A stretch of DNA of 29,694 nucleotides from JAWWBN01 sp033720955 (GTDB lineage Bacteria > Acidobacteriota > Thermoanaerobaculia > Multivoradales > JAHEKO01). Below are positions 1 through 7,191 of this stretch, piece by piece; within the stretch, counting starts at the first letter, position 1, and each line of letters begins with the position of its first letter. The stretch is taken from positions 1-29,694 of the forward strand of contig JAWWBN010000019.1 of NCBI GenBank assembly GCA_033720955.1, in the 5' to 3' direction. The notes under the pieces are model-generated. The model searched no databases. It was not told where the DNA came from and worked only from the letters and a program-made list of their open reading frames with translations. The translations under genes and the position numbers were made by a program.

Positions 1-1
1 G

Positions 2-661
2 GTGCGCCAGACGCTCTGCGACACCCCGGGGCGGCTCGGCTTCCAGGAGGAGCCGGTGCCGGCGCCCGTCGTCTTCCGGCGGGGGCGGGCGGTGACGCCG
101 GCTCTCGTCGAGGTCGACCGTCTCTCCGCCGTCGCGCCGCGAAGGCTCGACCTGGCCGACGCGGAGATCGTCGCTGCGGCTTCCCTCGAGGAGGAGGCGA
201 GCGGCTTCTATCGCCGCCGTCTCGAGCGCTGTCCCCCCGAGTGGACGGTGCCGGTGCCGTCGGGGCTCTTCGTGGGTCGCGGTCCCGCGATGGTGGTCCT
301 GCTGCACCGCTATCTCCCCGTCGCGCCGGCGCGGGCCCTCGAGCTCCGGCGGACGCCGTCCGGCCGGCGGCCGACCTTCGCCGCCTCTCTGGACGGCCCC
401 CGCGGCCGCGGCCTCTTCGTCTCCGTCGGGGTCTGGCTGTCGAGCTCGGACGCGCCGCGGAGGACGCGGCTGCGGCTGGCGGGCCAGGAGCTGCCCCTCC
501 ACCCGACGGGCGGCCGGGCCGCCGAGCGGCTCTGGGTGAGCGAGAGGGCGCCGGCGCGGGGCGGGCGGCTGACGCTGGAGATGGGCCCCGGGGTGGGGCC
601 GCGGGAGGCCTACCCGGTGACCCTCTACTCCTGGCGCTTCGCCGACGGCCGGGCGCGGTAG
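2..661 (+). CDS. C-terminal part of an unrecognised protein (5' truncated by window edge)
   Basis: An open frame runs from the first bases of the window to a TAG at 659-661, so the gene very probably begins upstream and only about 219 residues are visible. I do not recognise a family. The visible part has no transmembrane segment; it is rich in short beta-prone stretches such as GLFVSVGVWLS and LTLEMGPG, and ends YSWRFADGRAR. That would suit a soluble or extracytoplasmic C-terminal domain, but this is only an impression. Its last 37 bases overlap the end of the convergent glycosyltransferase gene, so the two transcripts meet tail to tail with no room for a terminator between them. The GC-rich wobble positions support coding in this frame. 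Confidence 0.5.
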   Translation: MRQTLCDTPGRLGFQEEPVPAPVVFRRGRAVTPALVEVDRLSAVAPRRLDLADAEIVAAASLEEEASGFYRRRLERCPPEWTVPVPSGLFVGRGPAMVVLLHRYLPVAPARALELRRTPSGRRPTFAASLDGPRGRGLFVSVGVWLSSSDAPRRTRLRLAGQELPLHPTGGRAAERLWVSERAPARGGRLTLEMGPGVGPREAYPVTLYSWRFADGRAR

Positions 662-1380
662 AGAAGACGGAAGCGAAGGACCTCCGACAGCATGGCCAGC
701 GAGTCGGCGAGGGGGCGCACCCGGGACGGCCGCGAGTCCACCCACTCCACCCCCACCTCGACGATGCGGTGGCCGCGCTGCCTCGCCCGCCAGGTGAGCT
801 CCACGTCGAAGGCGAAGCCGTCGGTCACGAGGTCGCGGAAGAGCTCGCGCGCCACGGCGCCGTCGAGCAGCTTGAAGCCGCACTGGGTGTCGCGGATGCC
901 GCCGACGCCGGCCAGACGGATGATCCGGTTGAAGCACTTGCCCATCCACTCGCGGTAGAGCGGCTGGCGGCGGGTGACCCGCGCCCCCGCCACCGCCCGG
1001 CTGCCGTAGACCAGCGGCGCCTGGTGGAGCCGGGCCTCGAGCCGGGGGAGCTCCTCGATGGGGGTGGAGAGGTCGGCGTCGGAGATCAGCACCCGCCGCC
1101 CGCGGCTGGCCAGCACGCCCCGCCGGACCGCCGCCCCCTTGCCCCGGTTCTGCGGATCGCGCAACAGGCCGACGCCGCGCGCGGCGAGACCCTCGGCGAC
1201 GGCGGGCGTCCCGTCGGTGCTGCCGTCGTCGGCGACCAGCACCTCGGCGTCGAGGCCGCGCCGGGCCAGATAGCCCAGAACGCGCTCCAGGGTCGCCCCC
1301 AGGCGGTGCTCCTCGTTGAAGGCCGGGATGACGACCGTCAGCTCGGGAGCGTGGCGAGCGTCGGGCGCGGGGGGCGGCAT
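625..1380 (-). CDS. GT2 family glycosyltransferase, dolichyl-phosphate-glucose-synthase-like
   Basis: This 251-residue GT-A fold glycosyltransferase probably transfers a sugar from a nucleotide donor to a polyprenyl phosphate or another membrane-associated acceptor. Visible hallmarks are the nucleotide-binding start VVIPAFNEE (residues 16-24), ADDGSTDG (50-57), NRGKGAAVRRG (78-88) and the metal-binding DADLSTP (101-107). Further on are YGSR and DTQCGFKLL, which is typical of the ALG5/DPG-synthase-like branch of GT2. There is no transmembrane segment, so it would act at the cytoplasmic face. The ATG at 1380 lies 9 nt after a TAGAGT -10-like box and has no Shine-Dalgarno. Its 3' end overlaps the convergent upstream frame by 37 bp. 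The acceptor cannot be told from sequence. Confidence 0.88.
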   Translation of the reverse strand: MPPPAPDARHAPELTVVIPAFNEEHRLGATLERVLGYLARRGLDAEVLVADDGSTDGTPAVAEGLAARGVGLLRDPQNRGKGAAVRRGVLASRGRRVLISDADLSTPIEELPRLEARLHQAPLVYGSRAVAGARVTRRQPLYREWMGKCFNRIIRLAGVGGIRDTQCGFKLLDGAVARELFRDLVTDGFAFDVELTWRARQRGHRIVEVGVEWVDSRPSRVRPLADSLAMLSEVLRFRLLYRARPSAKRQE

Positions 1381-1389
1381 AGGTGGCTC

Positions 1390-1395
1390 ACTCTA
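1390..1395 (-). promoter_or_regulatory. -10-like box (TAGAGT) of the glycosyltransferase gene
   Basis: On the minus strand TAGAGT, within CTAGAGTGAG, ends 9 nt before the ATG at 1380. Transcription starting about 7 nt downstream would leave a leader of only 0-3 nt. No clear -35 is visible. Confidence 0.4.
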
Positions 1396-1440
1396 GTCCA
1401 CCGGGCGGAAGACCCCGATCTGCCGCCACGGAGCCTGCCC

Positions 1441-1809
1441 CTAGTCGGGCTCCAGCTCGTCGAGGGCCCGCTTCGGGGCGACCATCCGGTAGCCGGTCTG
1501 CAGGATCCCGGCGACGATCTCCCAGTCGAGGCCGCGGTCCAGACGCACGCCCACCCAGCCGCTGGGCCCCACGTAGGGCGGCACGAAGAAGACCTCCGGG
1601 TCGGACTCCACCATCGCCTCCTGCTCGAGCGCGCTCGACTTGACCCAGACGGCGACCCGTCCGTCGCCGTGGTGGTCGTCGTGGAACGACGCGAACGTCC
1701 TGCGCCCGCCCCACCACGTGGGCGAGCCGTGGGAGATCCTCTCGCGCGTCTCGGGCCAGGCGGCGACGATGCCGCGGACCCGCTCCAGGGCGTCGTCGGC
1801 CCAGGTCAC
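1441..1809 (-). CDS. MmcQ/YjbR family protein
   Basis: A small cytoplasmic protein of about 122 residues of the MmcQ/YjbR family, which has a double-wing CyaY-like fold. The family is often annotated as DNA-binding, but its biochemical role is unsettled. Family features seen are the N-terminal MTWADD-type start, WPETRERISHGSPTWWGG, the central RRTFASF strand, VAVWVKSS, and the C-terminal YVGPSGWVGVRLD followed by a basic helix. I chose the GTG at 1809 rather than the in-frame GTG at 1818. A TAGAGT -10-like box overlaps the 1818 codon and ends exactly 7 nt before 1809, and starting there gives the usual family N-terminus. It stands alone between the glycosyltransferase and the FG-GAP protein. 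Confidence 0.85.
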   Translation of the reverse strand: MTWADDALERVRGIVAAWPETRERISHGSPTWWGGRRTFASFHDDHHGDGRVAVWVKSSALEQEAMVESDPEVFFVPPYVGPSGWVGVRLDRGLDWEIVAGILQTGYRMVAPKRALDELEPD

Positions 1810-1816
1810 GGCGGTC

Positions 1817-1822
1817 ACTCTA
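1817..1822 (-). promoter_or_regulatory. -10-like box (TAGAGT) setting a leaderless start for the MmcQ/YjbR gene
   Basis: TAGAGT on the minus strand ends 7 nt before the GTG at 1809. The alternative GTG at 1818 lies inside the box and so could not be on the transcript. The context CTAGAGTG is identical to that before the glycosyltransferase gene. Confidence 0.45.
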
Positions 1823-1836
1823 GCACCGGCGTGGCC

Positions 1837-3504
1837 TCAGCCCGGCGGCGGGCAGAGCGCGCCCTCGCCCGGTCGCACCGTCAGGGCCTGGTCCGCGGCC
1901 CGGGGTCCGAGACAGCGCCGCTCGCCGGAGGGGTGGCGGACCTCGACCTCGTCCACGGTCTCGGCGCCGGCCAGGCCGAAATGGGCCGTGGGGTCGCTCG
2001 AGGCCTGGTAGCTGTACCCGGCCACCACGTCCCGCCGCAGCCGCCGGCCGCCCACCCGGACCGTGACCCGGGCCCCCAGGGCGGGGGCGCCCGCGGCGTC
2101 GAGGACGGCGACCCGGAGCCAGCGGCCGCGGCCCGGCGCCCGGTTCATCAGCAGGTGCGCGGGGGCGTCGCGGTTGACCACCAGCACGTCCACGCCGCCG
2201 TCCCCGTCCACGTCGCCGAAGCAGGCGGCGCGGCTGGTGGCGACGAGGACCGGGTCGGTGCCGCCGCGGGGAAGCACCTCCACGAGACGCGGCCCCGGGA
2301 GGCCGCGGAAGAGCAGGTTGGGCTGCGCGTACGGGTCGTCGTCGCGCCAGACGCGGCCGCGGCGTCCGATGGTGCCGTTGGCCTGGTAGAGGTCCAGGTG
2401 GCCGTCGTTGTCGAAGTCGGCCCAGGCGAGCCCGAAGCGGGTGAGGGAGCGGGAGCGGGCGGCGAGCCCGGCGAGCCCGGTGGCGTCGGTGAAGAGGCCG
2501 TCGTCGTTCAGGAAGAGGGAGTCGGTCTCGCCGGCCAGGTTGCCCACCAGCAGATCCAGGTCCCCGTCGTCGTCGAGATCGGCGGCGGAGACCCCCATGC
2601 CGGCCTTGGGCAGGCCGCTGCCGTCGGCGGCGGCGCCGCGGAAGACGGCCTCCTCGGCGAAGGTTCCGTCGCCGCGGTTGATCCAGAGCTGGTCCAGCAT
2701 GCCGTCGTTGGCGACGAAGAGATCGGGGCGGCCGTCGCCGTCGAAGTCGCCGGCGGTCACCCCGAGCCCGGTGCTCCCCGCCGCGTCCATGCCGGCCGCG
2801 GCGGTGGCGTCGGTGAAGGTGCCGTCGCCGTTGTTCGAGTAGAAGACGTCGGGCGCCGGCGTGTTGTAGCGCGCCGGGCCGCAGTAGTCCAGCCGGCCGG
2901 CGACGTCGCGGCACTCCACCTCGCCCGCCACCGTCCAGTTGAGGTAGTTGGCCACGTAGAGGTCGAGGTCTCCGTCCAGGTCGGGGTCGAAGAAGAGAGC
3001 GCTGGAGCTCCAGGCGGTGTGGCCGACCCGGGCGCGGGCGGTGACGTCCTCGAAGCGGCCGTCGCCGAGGTTGCGCAAGAGGACGTTGGCGCCCACATTG
3101 GTCACGTAGAGGTCCACCCGGCCGTCGCCGTCGAAGTCGCCGGCGGCCGCCCCCATGCCGTATCCGCGGTCCTCGGCGCCGCTGTCGCGGGCCGCGGCGA
3201 AGGTGCCGTCGCCCCGGTTCAGGTAGAGCCGGTTGCCGGGCCGGCTCGCCGGCCGGCGCTCGAGACCGCCGCTCTGCACCAGGTAGGCGTCCAGGTCGCC
3301 GTCGCCGTCGGCGTCCACCAGGGCGCAGCCGCCGGCGTGGATCTCGGGGAAGAGGTACCGGCCCGAGTGGCCGGAGCGGTGCTCGAAGAGGAGGCCGCGC
3401 GGGCGCGCCTCCTCGCGCAGCCACGGCCGCGGCGTCTCCGCGGCGGCGGCCGGAAGGGCCGCTAGGCCGAGAAGGACGGCGGCCGCGCCGAGCCGGCCCC
3501 TCAT
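1837..3504 (-). CDS. Exported CRTAC1-like FG-GAP/VCBS repeat protein with C-terminal UnbV/ASPIC domain
   Basis: A 555-residue secreted or periplasmic protein. It begins with a signal peptide (MRGRLGAAAVLLGLAALPAAAA), followed by a beta-propeller built from FG-GAP/VCBS blades. At least seven calcium-binding loops of the DxDxDGxxD type are seen, for example VDADGDGDLDAYLV, GDFDGDGRVDLYVTN, DPDLDGDLDLYVANY, GDFDGDGRPDLFVAND, DLDDDGDLDLLVGN and DVDGDGGVDVLVVN. Roughly the last 100 residues match the UnbV/ASPIC module (GARVTVRVGG, GYSYQASSDPTAHFGL, VEVRHPSGE). The ATG at 3504 overlaps the TGA of the upstream TPR gene (ATGA), so the two are translationally coupled. CRTAC1/TPR pairs are common in Acidobacteria and Planctomycetes; their role is unknown, with calcium-dependent adhesion or extracellular scaffolding likely. 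Two blades share an identical 28-nt DNA stretch. Confidence 0.93.
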   Translation of the reverse strand: MRGRLGAAAVLLGLAALPAAAAETPRPWLREEARPRGLLFEHRSGHSGRYLFPEIHAGGCALVDADGDGDLDAYLVQSGGLERRPASRPGNRLYLNRGDGTFAAARDSGAEDRGYGMGAAAGDFDGDGRVDLYVTNVGANVLLRNLGDGRFEDVTARARVGHTAWSSSALFFDPDLDGDLDLYVANYLNWTVAGEVECRDVAGRLDYCGPARYNTPAPDVFYSNNGDGTFTDATAAAGMDAAGSTGLGVTAGDFDGDGRPDLFVANDGMLDQLWINRGDGTFAEEAVFRGAAADGSGLPKAGMGVSAADLDDDGDLDLLVGNLAGETDSLFLNDDGLFTDATGLAGLAARSRSLTRFGLAWADFDNDGHLDLYQANGTIGRRGRVWRDDDPYAQPNLLFRGLPGPRLVEVLPRGGTDPVLVATSRAACFGDVDGDGGVDVLVVNRDAPAHLLMNRAPGRGRWLRVAVLDAAGAPALGARVTVRVGGRRLRRDVVAGYSYQASSDPTAHFGLAGAETVDEVEVRHPSGERRCLGPRAADQALTVRPGEGALCPPPG

Positions 3505-4907
3505 CGGTCCTCCCGGCCGGCGGCGGCGAGCTCGGCGAGCCGAGCCCGCAGAGCCGCCGCCGTTCCGGTGGGGGGCGCCAGCTCCGCGGCGGCGTCCAGG
3601 GCGGCGCGGGCTTCGTCGAGACGTCCCTGCTCGAGACGGGCGTAGGCCAGGCCCACGAAGGCCTGGTCCTGGAAAGGGAACCTGGCCGCCGCTCGCGAGA
3701 AGGTCTCGGCCGCCTCCTGCCACTCCTCCAGGCGCAGGAGGGCCTCGCCGCGCAGCAGCCAGAGGTTGGGGTTGGGGTGGCCGCCGCGGTCCAGGGCCAG
3801 ATCGGCCGAGCCGAGGCACTCGCGCCAGCGGCCGGCGGCGCAGAGCAGTCCGGCGCGCTCGAAGTGCCCGTGCCAGAGCCGTGGGTTGGCGAGCACCGCC
3901 CGGCTCGCCCACTCGAGAGCCGCCGTGGTGTCGCCCCGCATCCTCTCGGCCTGCGCCAGGTGGATGAGGGTGGCGAACTCCTCGGGATCCACCGCCACGG
4001 CGTCCCGCAGGGCGTCGAGGGCGGCCTCCGGGCGGCCGCGGGCCAGCTCGGCCTCGGCCAGCTTGTTCAGCAGGCCCACGTGCCGCGGGTGGGAGGCGCG
4101 CAAAGCGGCGAGCTCCTCGACGGCCGGCTCCACGACGCCGCGCTCGATCTCGGCCGAGAGCCGCCGCAGGATGTTGCCCACCCCCGTGGCGCGAGCCCGC
4201 ATTCCGTCGAGCCACGGGTCGGGGTCGGCGGCGGCGGTGCCGGTGGTGGCCCGCAGGATCCGCCGGGCGGCCTCCTCGCGGCCGGCCTGCCGCAGCGCGG
4301 CTCCCAGGAGCTGGGCGGCCTGGCCGTGGGTCGGCTCCGCCGCCAGAACCCGCTCCAGCAGCGGGATCGCCCGCTCCGGCTGCCGCCGGGCGAGATGAAC
4401 CCGAGCCAGGCCGACCGCGGGCGCGGCGGCGCCCGGGTCGGCGGCCGCGGCGCGCGCGAAGGCCGCCTCGGCCTCCTCCATCCGCCCCAGCTCGAGCAGC
4501 CACCCGCCCCGCCGCCAGCTCGCCGGGGCGTAGCCGGGAGCCAGCTCGACCACCCGCTCCAGACGCTCCACGGCGGGCTCGGGGTCGCCCAGCTCCCACT
4601 CGGCGTGGGCCAGCAGGTAGTGCGTGCGGGCGTCGTCCGGCTCCCGCGCCGCGGCCTGGCGGTAGCAGTCGGCCGCCCGGTCGGTGAGCTCGTGGGCGTG
4701 GAAGAGGGCACCCAGCTCGAGCCAGGCCTCCGCCCTCTCCGGTGTGGCCGTCACCGCCCGCCGGGCGCCCTCGATCCGCTCGGCCACCATCTCGTCGAGG
4801 CCGGCGGGCGGCGTGGGGGGAGGGGCCGCGGCGGTCGCCGCCAGCGCCGCTGCGAAGAGAATCGGGGCGGTGCGGAGTGCGCCCGCTGGGACGGCGTCCG
4901 GCCTCAC
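3501..4907 (-). CDS. Exported tetratricopeptide-repeat protein
   Basis: A 468-residue protein with an N-terminal signal sequence (ALRTAPILFAAALAATAAA), followed by a nearly uninterrupted run of about nine to ten TPR helix pairs. Recognisable units include AEAWLELGALFHAHELTDRA, ARTHYLLAHAEWELGDPEPA, EEAEAAFARAAAADPGAAAP, PERAIPLLERVLAAEPTHGQ, GLLNKLAEAELARGRPEAAL, PNLWLLRGEALLRLEEWQEA and DQAFVGLAYARLEQGRLDEA. TPRs form a superhelical protein-binding scaffold, probably periplasmic here. The start is the GTG at 4907: a TAGGAT -10-like box ends exactly 7 nt upstream and there is no Shine-Dalgarno. The gene ends with a 4-nt overlap (ATGA) onto the FG-GAP/UnbV gene, so the two are likely partners. 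No enzymatic domain is seen. Confidence 0.9.
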   Translation of the reverse strand: MRPDAVPAGALRTAPILFAAALAATAAAPPPTPPAGLDEMVAERIEGARRAVTATPERAEAWLELGALFHAHELTDRAADCYRQAAAREPDDARTHYLLAHAEWELGDPEPAVERLERVVELAPGYAPASWRRGGWLLELGRMEEAEAAFARAAAADPGAAAPAVGLARVHLARRQPERAIPLLERVLAAEPTHGQAAQLLGAALRQAGREEAARRILRATTGTAAADPDPWLDGMRARATGVGNILRRLSAEIERGVVEPAVEELAALRASHPRHVGLLNKLAEAELARGRPEAALDALRDAVAVDPEEFATLIHLAQAERMRGDTTAALEWASRAVLANPRLWHGHFERAGLLCAAGRWRECLGSADLALDRGGHPNPNLWLLRGEALLRLEEWQEAAETFSRAAARFPFQDQAFVGLAYARLEQGRLDEARAALDAAAELAPPTGTAAALRARLAELAAAGREDR

Positions 4908-4914
4908 CCGGTCG

Positions 4915-4920
4915 ATCCTA
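4915..4920 (-). promoter_or_regulatory. -10-like box (TAGGAT) of the TPR gene, overlapping the upstream TAG stop
   Basis: TAGGAT on the minus strand lies 7 nt before the GTG at 4907. Its first three bases are the TAG stop codon of the DUF1232 gene (4918-4920). This implies a leaderless transcript starting at or next to the GTG. Confidence 0.5.
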
Positions 4921-5403
4921 GCCGGAGGGCGGACGGCGGGGCCGGAGGCGGATCAGCCGGTCGATCCGCTTCATGACATGACCGCCCACGAGAGCCTCGC
5001 CCACCCGGCTCACGTCGCGCAGGACCTCGCCGATCTCCCGCCGGCCGCTCCAGTGGCTCGCCGCCAGGGGCTCGAGCTCGGGGCCGAAGGCGGAGGCCAG
5101 CACCCCGCAGGCGAGAACCAGGTCGTCGAGGAAGCCGCCGACCCCGACGAACGCCTCGGGCAGCAGGTCCACCGGCGCCAGGAAGTAGAGGAGAGCGCCG
5201 CCGATCAGGCGGCGGTGCTCGACCGGCACCCGCGGGTCGAGGGAGAGCCGGGCCAGGAGGAGCAGGAGGTCGGGCGCGAGGAGCAGCGCTTCGGCGGCGC
5301 CGCGGCCCAGCCGCCCGCCTCGGCGCCGGGCGGCGCCCTCGATCCGACGGCGCAGGCGGTCGTAGAAGCTCAGCAGCCCGGTGCTGGGCGGCTCGCCGCG
5401 CAT
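4918..5403 (-). CDS. YkvA/DUF1232 family membrane-associated protein
   Basis: A 161-residue protein with the DUF1232 (YkvA) signature: a hydrophobic segment with the pattern LLYFLAPVDLLPEAFVGVGG followed by the FLDDLVLACGVL helix. The family is known only as small membrane-associated proteins of unknown function. The N-terminus is a basic amphipathic stretch (YDRLRRRIEGAARRR) and the C-terminus after GHVMKRID is arginine-rich (LIRLRPRRPPSG). The ATG at 5403 lies 7 nt after a TAGGAT box whose TAG is the stop codon of the HD-domain gene, so it can be transcribed separately although only 10 nt separate the two genes. Nothing links it functionally to its neighbours. Confidence 0.8.
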   Translation of the reverse strand: MRGEPPSTGLLSFYDRLRRRIEGAARRRGGRLGRGAAEALLLAPDLLLLLARLSLDPRVPVEHRRLIGGALLYFLAPVDLLPEAFVGVGGFLDDLVLACGVLASAFGPELEPLAASHWSGRREIGEVLRDVSRVGEALVGGHVMKRIDRLIRLRPRRPPSG

Positions 5404-5410
5404 GACGCCG

Positions 5411-5416
5411 ATCCTA
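5411..5416 (-). promoter_or_regulatory. -10-like box (TAGGAT) of the DUF1232 gene, overlapping the upstream TAG stop
   Basis: TAGGAT on the minus strand ends 7 nt before the ATG at 5403, and its TAG is the stop codon of the HD-domain gene (5414-5416). Its context GGCTAGGATCG is the same as that before the TPR gene. Confidence 0.5.
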
Positions 5417-5968
5417 GCCGCGCCGCCGGGCGCGCCGACGGAGCTCGTCGAACAGGGCGGCGACCTCCGGGAAGCCGCCGTCGGGGAAGTTGCCCTCGTT
5501 CTCCCAGAACTCGGCCAGGCCGCCCTCGCCCTGGGCCTCGTAGGCCGCGACCTTGACCATGAGCTGCAGCTTGTCGCACGCCTTCACCAGCCGCGCCTCC
5601 GGGGTCGTGCCCTCCTCGAGCTCCTGCACCAAGGCCAGCGCCCGGTCCCCCAGCGGCGCCAGGAGGTCGGCGGCCGCGGCGGCCTCGGCCGAGCGCTTCG
5701 CCCCCTCCGGCAGGTAGCGCGCCGCCGTCATCGGCAGATCGCCCAGACGCACCTCGGCCAGGTCGTGGAGGAGCGCCAGCTCGACCGCCCGCGCGGCGTC
5801 CACCTCGTCGATCCCGGCGGCCAGGGTCCACACCAGGAGGGCGACGTGGAAGGAGTGCTCCGAGACGCTCTCCGGACGGGCCACGCCGCGCAGCAGATAG
5901 CCGGTGCGCGGCACCCGGTCGAGCGCCTGGGCCTCCAGCAGGAGGTCCAGCAGTCCGGCCGGGCTCAA
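5414..5968 (-). CDS. HD-domain phosphohydrolase (YfbR/HDDC2-like)
   Basis: A protein of about 184 residues with the HD metal-dependent phosphohydrolase fold. Using the TTG at 5968, the visible ligands are His38 in SVSEHSFHVALLVW, the His68-Asp69 pair in LALLHDLAEVRLGDLP, and Asp132 in KACDKLQLMVK. This spacing is typical of YfbR/HDDC2-type enzymes, which hydrolyse deoxynucleoside or other nucleoside 5'-monophosphates; the substrate here is not known. The TTG start overlaps the kynureninase TGA (TTGA), the third coupled junction in this short operon, and no better start is visible because the preceding frame runs back into kynureninase. Its place behind two tryptophan-catabolism genes may be functional or only convenient. 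Confidence 0.82.
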   Translation of the reverse strand: MSPAGLLDLLLEAQALDRVPRTGYLLRGVARPESVSEHSFHVALLVWTLAAGIDEVDAARAVELALLHDLAEVRLGDLPMTAARYLPEGAKRSAEAAAAADLLAPLGDRALALVQELEEGTTPEARLVKACDKLQLMVKVAAYEAQGEGGLAEFWENEGNFPDGGFPEVAALFDELRRRARRRG

Positions 5969-7191
5969 GCGGTCAGCTCCGCCGCCGCCTCGCCCAGGGC
6001 CGCGATGGCGTCGCCGAGCTGGCGATCGCTCAAGTAAGGCGCCGGTCCGAGCCGCAGCAGCGCGCCGCGCGAGTCGGTGGAGACCCCCCGCGCGGCCAGG
6101 GCCGTCTCCAGCTCGCCGGCCCGGGGCGACTCCAGGGCGAGGAAGCCGCCGAGGCGCTCGAGCGGCGGGTCGGCGCGACGCACCAGGCCGGGGTCCAGAT
6201 CCAGCTCGTCGAAGAGCCGGCGCAGCAGGCCCACCTGGTGCTGGCTGATCTTCCGCAGCCGGCCCGGATCGAGGCCGTGGGCGTCGAAGAAGTCGAAGAC
6301 GGCGGCCGCTCGGTAGTGGCTGGTGGGGTCGTAGGTGGCGCCGGCGAAGCGCTCGTCCCCGGCCGCGTAACGCACCCGCCCCGTCCTCTTCTCCGCGCTC
6401 AGCTCGCCGAACTCGGCGAACCACCCGGTCACCACCGGCCGCAGCTCGCAGCCGGCGGGGAAGCGGAGAAAGGCGTTCCCCTCGCCGAGCTGCAGGTACT
6501 TGTAGCCCCCTCCCACCACGTAGGCGTCGGTCAGGCCGGCGGCGCGCAGCGAGAAGGGGACCGCGTTGAGCTGGTGGTAGACGTCGAGCAGCAGGGGCAC
6601 GCCGTGCCGCCGGCAGGCCTCGGCCGCGGCCGGAACGCCCCCGGCGATGCGGGCGGTCTGGAAGAAGACGGTGGAGAGACAGACCGCGCGGGTGGCATCG
6701 TCCACGGCGGCGGCGATCCGCTCGCCCACCGAGTCCTCCGGCCGCGAGGCCACCCGAGTCACCTCGATCCCCTCCTCTTCGAGCCGCCGGAGCTGACGCT
6801 CCAGCGAGTAGAACTCCTGGTCGGTGGTGACGATGCGGGCGCCCCGCCGAAGGGGGAGCGCCGACAGGAAGCGCACCACCAGGTCGTGGGTGCTCGAGGC
6901 CAGGGTGTAGAGCCCGTCGGGGTCGTCCATCCGCGCGCGGTAGCCGGTGCGGACGCGGTCGGCGCGCTCGAAGGCGCGTGCCCACTTGCCGTCCACCCTC
7001 TCCGCCGCGTCCAGCCAGGCCTCCTGATGGCCGGCCAGGGCCGCGTCGGGCCACGCCTGGTGGGAGTGCCCGGTCAGCAGCAGACGCCGGTCGACCCGGA
7101 ACCGCCGGTAGTGCGCCGCCAGCGGGTTGGGGTCGGCCGTGGGATCGCAGATCTCGTCGAAGGCCGACGGCGCCGTCGTCTCGCGGCTCAC
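5965..7191 (-). CDS. kynU: Kynureninase (class V PLP-dependent enzyme)
   Basis: A 408-residue fold-type I, class V PLP enzyme that resembles kynureninase, which cleaves L-kynurenine to anthranilate and L-alanine. The PLP-binding lysine is Lys231 in GGGYKYLQLGEGNAFL, the characteristic YKY context of kynureninases. The pocket sequence LLDVYHQLNAVPF supplies the Asp that pairs with the pyridine nitrogen, and STHDLVVRFLSALPL lies at the phosphate-binding end. The GTG at 7191 overlaps the dioxygenase TGA (GTGA). An alternative start further upstream would extend deep into the dioxygenase gene and is rejected. The position directly behind tryptophan 2,3-dioxygenase is strong context for this assignment, although the sequence is diverged enough that another class V desulfurase/lyase activity cannot be excluded from motifs alone. 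Confidence 0.85.
   Translation of the reverse strand: MSRETTAPSAFDEICDPTADPNPLAAHYRRFRVDRRLLLTGHSHQAWPDAALAGHQEAWLDAAERVDGKWARAFERADRVRTGYRARMDDPDGLYTLASSTHDLVVRFLSALPLRRGARIVTTDQEFYSLERQLRRLEEEGIEVTRVASRPEDSVGERIAAAVDDATRAVCLSTVFFQTARIAGGVPAAAEACRRHGVPLLLDVYHQLNAVPFSLRAAGLTDAYVVGGGYKYLQLGEGNAFLRFPAGCELRPVVTGWFAEFGELSAEKRTGRVRYAAGDERFAGATYDPTSHYRAAAVFDFFDAHGLDPGRLRKISQHQVGLLRRLFDELDLDPGLVRRADPPLERLGGFLALESPRAGELETALAARGVSTDSRGALLRLGPAPYLSDRQLGDAIAALGEAAAELTA

Noticed and set aside
241..3465. Long open frame on the plus strand opposite the glycosyltransferase, MmcQ and FG-GAP genes
   Set aside because: Translation is low-complexity (Gly/Ala/Arg/Val/Glu), lacks domains, and is explained by the high GC of the opposite strand's coding wobble positions.
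1837..4599. FG-GAP gene start extended upstream to 4599
   Set aside because: The extension is a low-complexity shadow of the TPR gene; the ATG at 3504 gives a signal peptide and an ATGA overlap.
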